Part shown: positions 58,851 through 64,000 of the stretch, piece by piece | Layout of the letters: every line of letters begins with the position of its first letter | Position numbering within the stretch: position 1 is the stretch's first letter | Origin: Sergeia podlipaevii | Taxonomy: Eukaryota; Euglenozoa; Kinetoplastea; Trypanosomatida; Trypanosomatidae | Assembly: GCA_030849805.1 (NCBI GenBank) | Contig: JASANZ010002259.1 | Coordinates: forward strand, 59,269-123,268 | Reading direction: 5' to 3' | Length of the DNA: 64,000 nucleotides | The notes under the pieces: model-generated | Databases searched by the model: none | The model's input: the letters and a program-made list of their open reading frames with translations, nothing else | What the model was told of the DNA's origin: nothing | Translations under genes and position numbers: made by a program

Positions 58851-59582
58851 TTACGAGATGCGGGCGTTCGCCAGGGACGCCTTGATGACGCCAGCAGACG
58901 TCTTGAACGGCGTGCCCTTCCAGCATACCTCGCCCTTCTCGTTGGTGCGCACCTCGGCGATCACCTCCTCGAAGTTCTTGGCCAGCTTCTTCTTCAGGAC
59001 TGGCTCAGCGGGCATGTCGTGGCCCTCAAACACGATGCGCTCGCCCACAGCGGTGCCCTTGGGAATGTCGACCAGCACCACATTGCGCTCGCCCTGGCCA
59101 GCAGACGCGGGGTCGTGGGGATCCTCGCCGGTGGAGGCGCACAGCACCATACCGTGAGAAGGCGTGCCGGCGATCTTGCGAGGCTCCAGGTTGGCGATGA
59201 CGAGCACCAGGCGGTTTAGGAAGTCCTCCTCCTTTACAAACTCCTGAAGGCCGCTGAGGATGACGCGAGGCTCGTTGTTGGTCGCTGCGTTCAGCTCAGG
59301 TCCCATGTCAATCTTCTCCACGAAGAGCTTGGCGCTCTCGGGGTGCTTGGACACCTCCACCACCTTGCCCACCGCGAAGCAGCAGCGGGACATGGCCGTA
59401 GCATCCTCACCCGCGCCACCAGCAGCGGCGGCGGCTCCACCCTTGACCTGCTTGCCTCCCTTGCCAGAGGCAGCAGCAGCAGCGGCAGCAGGCGCGGCTG
59501 CCTTGGGGGCGAGATCGGCGAGCCAAGACTCGACAAAGGGGATAGACCTCTGCATGAGGCGGCCTTCGATGTGAGTTGCCAT
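58851..59582 (-). CDS. tRNA-binding protein with EMAPII/Arc1p-type OB-fold domain
   Basis: 243 residues from ATG 59582. The longer open frame from 59756 adds 58 residues of translated UTR and splice tract. An N-terminal helical segment (about 1-30) and an Ala/Gly/Lys-rich linker (30-65) precede a tRNA-binding domain from about residue 75 to the end. Signature blocks are VGKVVEVSKHPESAKLFVEK, RVILSGLQEFV and AGTPSHGMVLCAS. This domain occurs in Arc1p, AIMP1/p43 and at the C-terminus of some Tyr- and Met-tRNA synthetases. A stand-alone form usually acts as an accessory subunit of a multi-aminoacyl-tRNA-synthetase complex, which trypanosomatids possess. It is the terminal gene of the minus-strand unit. 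Confidence 0.93.
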   Translation of the reverse strand: MATHIEGRLMQRSIPFVESWLADLAPKAAAPAAAAAAASGKGGKQVKGGAAAAAGGAGEDATAMSRCCFAVGKVVEVSKHPESAKLFVEKIDMGPELNAATNNEPRVILSGLQEFVKEEDFLNRLVLVIANLEPRKIAGTPSHGMVLCASTGEDPHDPASAGQGERNVVLVDIPKGTAVGERIVFEGHDMPAEPVLKKKLAKNFEEVIAEVRTNEKGEVCWKGTPFKTSAGVIKASLANARIS

Positions 59583-59968
59583 GGTGTGAGTATGTGTTGA
59601 TACTTGTAAAGACGTGCTAGCTCTTCTCTTACATGAACCAGAGCGCACACATACACACGGAGAGAGAGAAAGAGAGAAGACGCAGAAAGAGAAAGAGTGA
59701 GATTTAATGAAGCAATTCAATTCTCGCTTCAAGAAAAGAGAAGAAAAAAAGAGCAAAAGTATGGATAGTTGTCATGAAAGATAAAAGAAAAGAAAAAAAA
59801 GGAACTTTATTCGGCAAAAAAAAGGTGGAGAGTAAAGAAAAAAAAAGCAAATAAAAAAATTTCGTTAATAACTGTGACCCTCAAGCAACATCACAAGACC
59901 CAAACTCTTAAATTGAAGAGAAGAGTCTTTAAAGGCCACCTCTCTCCCTCTCTTACATTCACTAAACC
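59583..59968. other. Intergenic spacer, minus-strand unit
   Basis: On the minus strand, a pyrimidine tract at about 59705-59660 and AG at 59629-59628 provide an acceptor for the tRNA-binding protein gene. The rest is A-rich on the plus strand (T-rich in the transcript). Confidence 0.6.
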
Positions 59969-60508
59969 TTAAGCTCCCTGGTTCCGCTTAGACTGGGCCT
60001 CCGCGACCGCATCCACGTCCGTGACGTGAATCTCTGCAGGCACGTATAGCAAAGGCCAGTTGCACAGGTGCTCGGTGTTGTACAGCTTCTCCATCAACAC
60101 CAACACGTTTTGTATAGTGAGAGCCCGCACCAGTGCCGGAGATGGCGCTCCACACACCCCACCGTCGTCCGCTTCCTCCTCCGCTCCTTCCCGCCTCTGC
60201 GGTGGCGGCGACTCCATCGCTGCTGCTGCCGCGCTAGCACCACTGCTCCCCGGAGTAGTGTGAGTGCTGCTGGACTTATGATTCTCCTTTGCGGTGCTAG
60301 AAGGAAGAGCCCCGCCAGCTTCGTCGAGGCCGTAGTGGCGGCGCATCCGCTCGACAAATGTCAGCGCAGAGTAGAAGCGAAAGGGGCCGTGCGGTGGGCA
60401 CGCGGCGATGTGCTCGTAAAAGTGCATCATGAACTCTACGTGCCGCTCCAACACCTGCGCTGCAGAGAACGCCTCCGCTGTGTCAGCTCCCCCTCCTCTT
60501 CCTTCCAT
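59969..60508 (-). CDS. Small helical protein, unrecognised
   Basis: 179 residues. The N-terminal half (about 15-65) is a helical segment with many aromatics (AAQVLERHVEFMMHFYEHIA then FRFYSALTFVERMRRHYGLD). A Ser/Thr/Ala/Glu-rich disordered insert covers about 70-125. The C-terminal part has a helix (IQNVLVLMEKLYNTEHL) followed by NWPLLYVP. The two ordered parts would pack into one small helical domain interrupted by the insert. No transmembrane helix, targeting signal or family motif is evident. It sits between the tRNA-binding protein and the Miro gene, in the same orientation, and its size and codon use are consistent with a real gene. Confidence 0.75.
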   Translation of the reverse strand: MEGRGGGADTAEAFSAAQVLERHVEFMMHFYEHIAACPPHGPFRFYSALTFVERMRRHYGLDEAGGALPSSTAKENHKSSSTHTTPGSSGASAAAAAMESPPPQRREGAEEEADDGGVCGAPSPALVRALTIQNVLVLMEKLYNTEHLCNWPLLYVPAEIHVTDVDAVAEAQSKRNQGA

Positions 60509-61147
60509 AGAACTAAACTAAAAGTGCGATGAGGGATAGTGGGATGGGGAGGAACTCTTCTATATATATATATAGAGAGAGAGAGAGATAGATATATTTG
60601 TTCTTGCTTACTATAATTGCCTGCTTGAACGTGGCCTATTGCTGGTAAGAAGAGACATGTATGACGGAAAGATAAAAATAAAAAGAAATCGGAAAGAGAA
60701 GAAGAAGAAGCACGCATGCATAAAGATTAAATCACTAACACGGTTTTTTTTTTAAAAAAAAAAAGGAAATAGCGCACATAGCCAAAGTAATGTGGCGGCA
60801 TGACTGTTATATAGAGAAAAGTACATGAAGATGGCCGTTGTTCACCACTATTCGTTGCAAGAAGAAAAGCTTCTGTTTCTACTGAAGATGTAAACACGTA
60901 TAGCGCAGAGTATCATCACCACCACCACCGCGATCAAGTGAAGAGAGGAAAAATGAGAAGATAATAGAAGTAAGAATGACCGCAGCGATAACAAGGAAGA
61001 AAAAGTAACAAAGCCATTCATAAAATCAAAAATCACAAACTTCATAAACATATCAGTAAATATCTAAAGAGCTTTAAAAAAAAAAACGGGAAGCTCTAAA
61101 AGCTTCCACGATGCCCCTCTGTCTCTCTCACACACTTCTATTTGTCA
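60509..61147. other. Intergenic spacer, minus-strand unit
   Basis: AT-rich spacer with a TA/GA microsatellite near 60560-60597 and A-runs. No gene is visible on either strand. Its right end is the 3' UTR of the Miro gene. Confidence 0.65.
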
Positions 61148-63028
61148 CTACTTCTGCGCGCGCCGACGAGCCACGAAAGTGATGAGAGTCTGCGCCACGC
61201 CGGCAAGGGCCACCACCACGATGGCGGCAAAGGTCGCCCGCCGCAGTTTCCTTACAAGCGTGAGAGGCGGGTTGCCCTCCGCCAGCTCCGGCTCCAACGC
61301 AACGGCGTGAACATATTCGTTAAGCGCAAGTGTGTCGACTTCCTCCACATGGGTGCTGCTCGTCAGCACTGGAGGCCACAACAGCTGCTCTCTCTCGCAA
61401 AAGTGCATAAGAGTGTCCGTGCCGTGCTCGTCGAGGCCCACCTCCTGTACGGTATCTGCCTTGGTCATTACCATTACAGTGGGCAGCACTTCGCAGAAGC
61501 CATCGCGCTTCATCTTGGAGAAGAACTCCATGATGAAGCGCCCGCTCCAGCCCACGTTGCCACCATCGTAGCATAGCAGAATCACATCAACACTGCGGTT
61601 AGTGTTTCGGTTGGTGAGCACATACTCTCCACGTGACGGTGCAACGCACGTGTAGGCGATGGAGATGGGCTCCTCCGCAGCCCCCGGCTCGCTCCCCTTC
61701 GGCGGAGCAAAGAAGGTCGTTGTGCGCACGAAGAGCTCTCCCTGCTCCTTGCGGCCGCTGGACTCGCTATGGCTAGCCGTGCCACGAGCATTGTTGTTGC
61801 TGCTAGCGGCGCTGCTTTCCGTGTTTTGGTGGTTCTTGCGGTGCCGGTTCAGGGCCTGTATCTCATCGGGCTCAGTGCGTGTCAGCGTAAGGGCAAGCTG
61901 GGACTTTCCGCAGCGCTTCGACCCCACGACGAGGACGTGGATAAGGTTTGGTAGTGGCTCCTGCGGGGTGCGGGTGAGACGAGTATGCCGCCGAGAGAGC
62001 AACAGCGCTGCATCTCCTTTATAGCCCCAGTACCTGGCATACATAATGACGGTGTCGTGCTTCCCAAGAGCCATATACTTCCAATATTCGATAAAGCGAT
62101 CCAACGGGATGGCGTGGTGCAGGAAACCGTCGATGTCATCCCACGGACAGCCCGGGGTAAGTGTCCACATATCGGCATCCTCTTCGTGAAAACGATGTCG
62201 CTTGTGTATGCCAATGAAAAAACTGATAGCATGTGAGGATAAATACGTGTTGGTGCTCGGGTCAATCCGCAAGGAATGGAGGTCATACCAGGTATATGGC
62301 TGACCGTCCGGGTGCGTACCGACAGCGTGCAGGGTGGCCCACGCCTCCAGCGCGTTACCTGCAGCGAGCCAACGAAGGTGTAAGTTGGTAAAAGTGGCCT
62401 CATTCATAGTGGTGATGCCAGCCGCCTTCTTATCGTCATGCGCAGGCTGCTCCCCCTCGCCTTCGGCGATAGCAGCACGTGCCCTTGTGAAAAACTTCCC
62501 CACATCGGCTTCCTCAAAGCTGGCAGACTCGACAAGCCGACGCCACGCCACGACTTCCTGCGCGTTCAGTGCACCATCGCAGTCGCGGTCAAGCACCCAC
62601 ATCGCCCGCTGGAACGCACGCTCGCCCATCGGCGTCAGGCACTGCAAAAGCGTGTCATAGAGCACGTGAGCCGGGGCGAGCGCAATGGGGATGAGCTTCT
62701 CACGAAGACTCTCCAGCGTGCAGCGGCCATAGTAAAACTCAGCGTCTGCGATGCCATCGATGCAGTCCTGTGGCGCGTCATCCAGCGCGATGACTGGTCT
62801 ATTGCTGTACGCCTCGCGCAGCCTCGACGGCCTCGCTCCCTTGCAGAGCACGATTAGGTTGCACACAAGCAGCACACGACGGTCAATCTGCTCTACGCCA
62901 AGCACAGAAGTACAGGAGATGGTGTAGGAGCGGTTCCACGCGGGGTGTGTGTTTTCGATGCTTCCTTGCAGTGCGGTGTCTACACGGAAGGCATCCGTTC
63001 CACAGAGCACGACATGAAGTGTGTCCAT
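61148..63028 (-). CDS. Miro-type mitochondrial Rho GTPase with degenerate first GTPase domain
   Basis: 626 residues from ATG 63028. The open frame from 63145 adds 39 residues of UTR-like sequence. Miro proteins sit in the outer mitochondrial membrane and control mitochondrial distribution and inheritance. Domains in order: an N-terminal GTPase-like segment (about 1-130) that starts LHVVLCGTDAFRVDT and lacks a GKS/T P-loop; EF hand 1 with DRDCDGALNAQE near 146-157; a second EF module near 245-270 with a poor calcium loop; the GCPW element typical of Miro near 292; a C-terminal GTPase with P-loop GSKRCGKS near 368-375 and TKAD near 535; and a tail-anchor helix (about 600-618) followed by RRRAQK. 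The overall length fits the family. Confidence 0.93.
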   Translation of the reverse strand: MDTLHVVLCGTDAFRVDTALQGSIENTHPAWNRSYTISCTSVLGVEQIDRRVLLVCNLIVLCKGARPSRLREAYSNRPVIALDDAPQDCIDGIADAEFYYGRCTLESLREKLIPIALAPAHVLYDTLLQCLTPMGERAFQRAMWVLDRDCDGALNAQEVVAWRRLVESASFEEADVGKFFTRARAAIAEGEGEQPAHDDKKAAGITTMNEATFTNLHLRWLAAGNALEAWATLHAVGTHPDGQPYTWYDLHSLRIDPSTNTYLSSHAISFFIGIHKRHRFHEEDADMWTLTPGCPWDDIDGFLHHAIPLDRFIEYWKYMALGKHDTVIMYARYWGYKGDAALLLSRRHTRLTRTPQEPLPNLIHVLVVGSKRCGKSQLALTLTRTEPDEIQALNRHRKNHQNTESSAASSNNNARGTASHSESSGRKEQGELFVRTTTFFAPPKGSEPGAAEEPISIAYTCVAPSRGEYVLTNRNTNRSVDVILLCYDGGNVGWSGRFIMEFFSKMKRDGFCEVLPTVMVMTKADTVQEVGLDEHGTDTLMHFCEREQLLWPPVLTSSTHVEEVDTLALNEYVHAVALEPELAEGNPPLTLVRKLRRATFAAIVVVALAGVAQTLITFVARRRAQK

Positions 63029-64000
63029 AACGTAATAATAATAAAAATGCTGCGCGTATAATTGCTTAATTTTTTTCCTCTCTCTCTCTAAGTACGTATT
63101 CTCGTAGGTAGATGTAATCCGTTTGAGAAAAAAGCAAACAGGCAAAAAGAGATTATATATTTCCTCTGTTTCTTACCTTTTCTTCCTTCTCTATCGTGTG
63201 TGTGCCACTTTCACCTTTTATATGTATTTAAAAAAAAAAATAAGGCTAAATTATGTATGTATACAATCTAGATGTGTTTGCTTTTTCTCAAGGTATGTGT
63301 ATGAATGGCTACCTTGATCATGTGAAACATAAGAAAAAAGAAAATTGTGTGTGTGAGAGAGAAAGAAAGAAAGTACTGTCAAAAGAAAGGAATCAACAGT
63401 TTAAAATACTGTCCTCCATATACCAATAAGAGACATTTTCTGAGCATCATGCAGCTTACTTGAACATGCGTATGTACTTTCAAGCCGCCACACCGCTGAC
63501 TAATGTACCAGAAAGAGATCTAGAAAGAAGAATAGCTCCCGCTCCTTGCATTCGATTGAAAAAAAATTTTCTCTTTAATGTACCGCTCATCGAATTATCA
63601 AGCCTCTGCATACCAACAATGCATAAATATATAAATATATGTATGTATATACGTATACTTGTGTATGTATGCATATTGAGGTGAACACCTCAACGTATAG
63701 AAAAAGAAATATATATATATGAAGACAAATTGCTGCACAGTAAACAACAAAATGATAGCACTCAATCGCCATTTTTTTTTTTTGAGATAACAAAACAAAA
63801 ACGAAAAGTGGCGGCAAGCCAACTCACAGAAGGTCGCCACGTCTAGCAAAGAAGTGAAAGAAAAAAAAAGAAAAAAATTTCTCTTGTAAAAAATTATTGT
63901 AACAACAAAATTAAAGAAAAAAACCTACACCAAAACAAACTCGCCCTCTCGTCGTGTTTCTTGCTCTTTCCCTCTTTTGCGTTCCCCCCCCCCCCCCCCC
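63029..64000. other. AT-rich non-coding end of the window
   Basis: Nearly 1 kb without a credible gene. It has A-runs, TA and TATG-rich stretches (63625-63720) and short repetitive open frames on both strands. Pyrimidine tracts for the Miro gene would lie here on the minus strand. It ends in a run of C. Confidence 0.6.
63984..64000. repeat. Poly-C run at the window edge
   Basis: Seventeen consecutive C up to the last base of the window, so its true length is unknown. Confidence 0.9.

Overview
The window is nuclear DNA from a trypanosomatid (Kinetoplastea, Euglenozoa). The genes are long, intronless and all on one strand for about 57 kb, and then all on the other strand. They are separated by AT-rich, microsatellite-rich spacers. 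Most starts are preceded by a long polypyrimidine tract and an AG, as expected for spliced-leader trans-splicing and polycistronic transcription. I cannot assign a genus. Nearly every protein, including housekeeping ones, carries runs of Ala, Gly, Ser, Gln or His.

Plus-strand unit (1-57,859). At the left edge there may be the tail of a truncated gene, followed by a small one-helix membrane protein (762). After a 2.3-kb spacer, which holds a single N inside a near-perfect direct duplication, comes a four-gene block: a 2058-residue protein beginning MGC, a 1944-residue helical protein, an Sm-type snRNP protein, and a second MGC protein of 2045 residues. The two MGC proteins are divergent paralogs. 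They share an acylation-type N-terminus and three ordered motif blocks, and they are the best candidate here for something undescribed. Next come a 1784-residue mitochondrial, mitoribosome-like protein, a 1908-residue cullin, a mitochondrial-type protein with four dsRBD-like modules, a cyclophilin with a substituted catalytic residue, an OSCA/TMEM63-type channel, coatomer delta subunit, ribosomal protein eL39 (51 residues), an unrecognised helical protein, and a NYN-like protein with a C-terminal array of WW domains.

Convergent strand switch (57,860-58,850). Plus- and minus-strand units meet here. Two identical tRNA-Gln(CTG) genes lie back to back in the switch, each followed by a T-run, so RNA polymerase III units sit where the two polymerase II units should end.

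Minus-strand unit (58,851-63,028). Reading right to left, it holds a Miro-type GTPase with a degenerate first GTPase domain, a 179-residue unrecognised protein, and an EMAPII/Arc1p-type tRNA-binding protein. The last kilobase is AT-rich and ends in a run of 17 C at the window edge.

The genes do not form one pathway, which is normal for kinetoplastid polycistrons. Several starts were moved downstream of the longest open frame, because the upstream extension is only the translated polypyrimidine tract.
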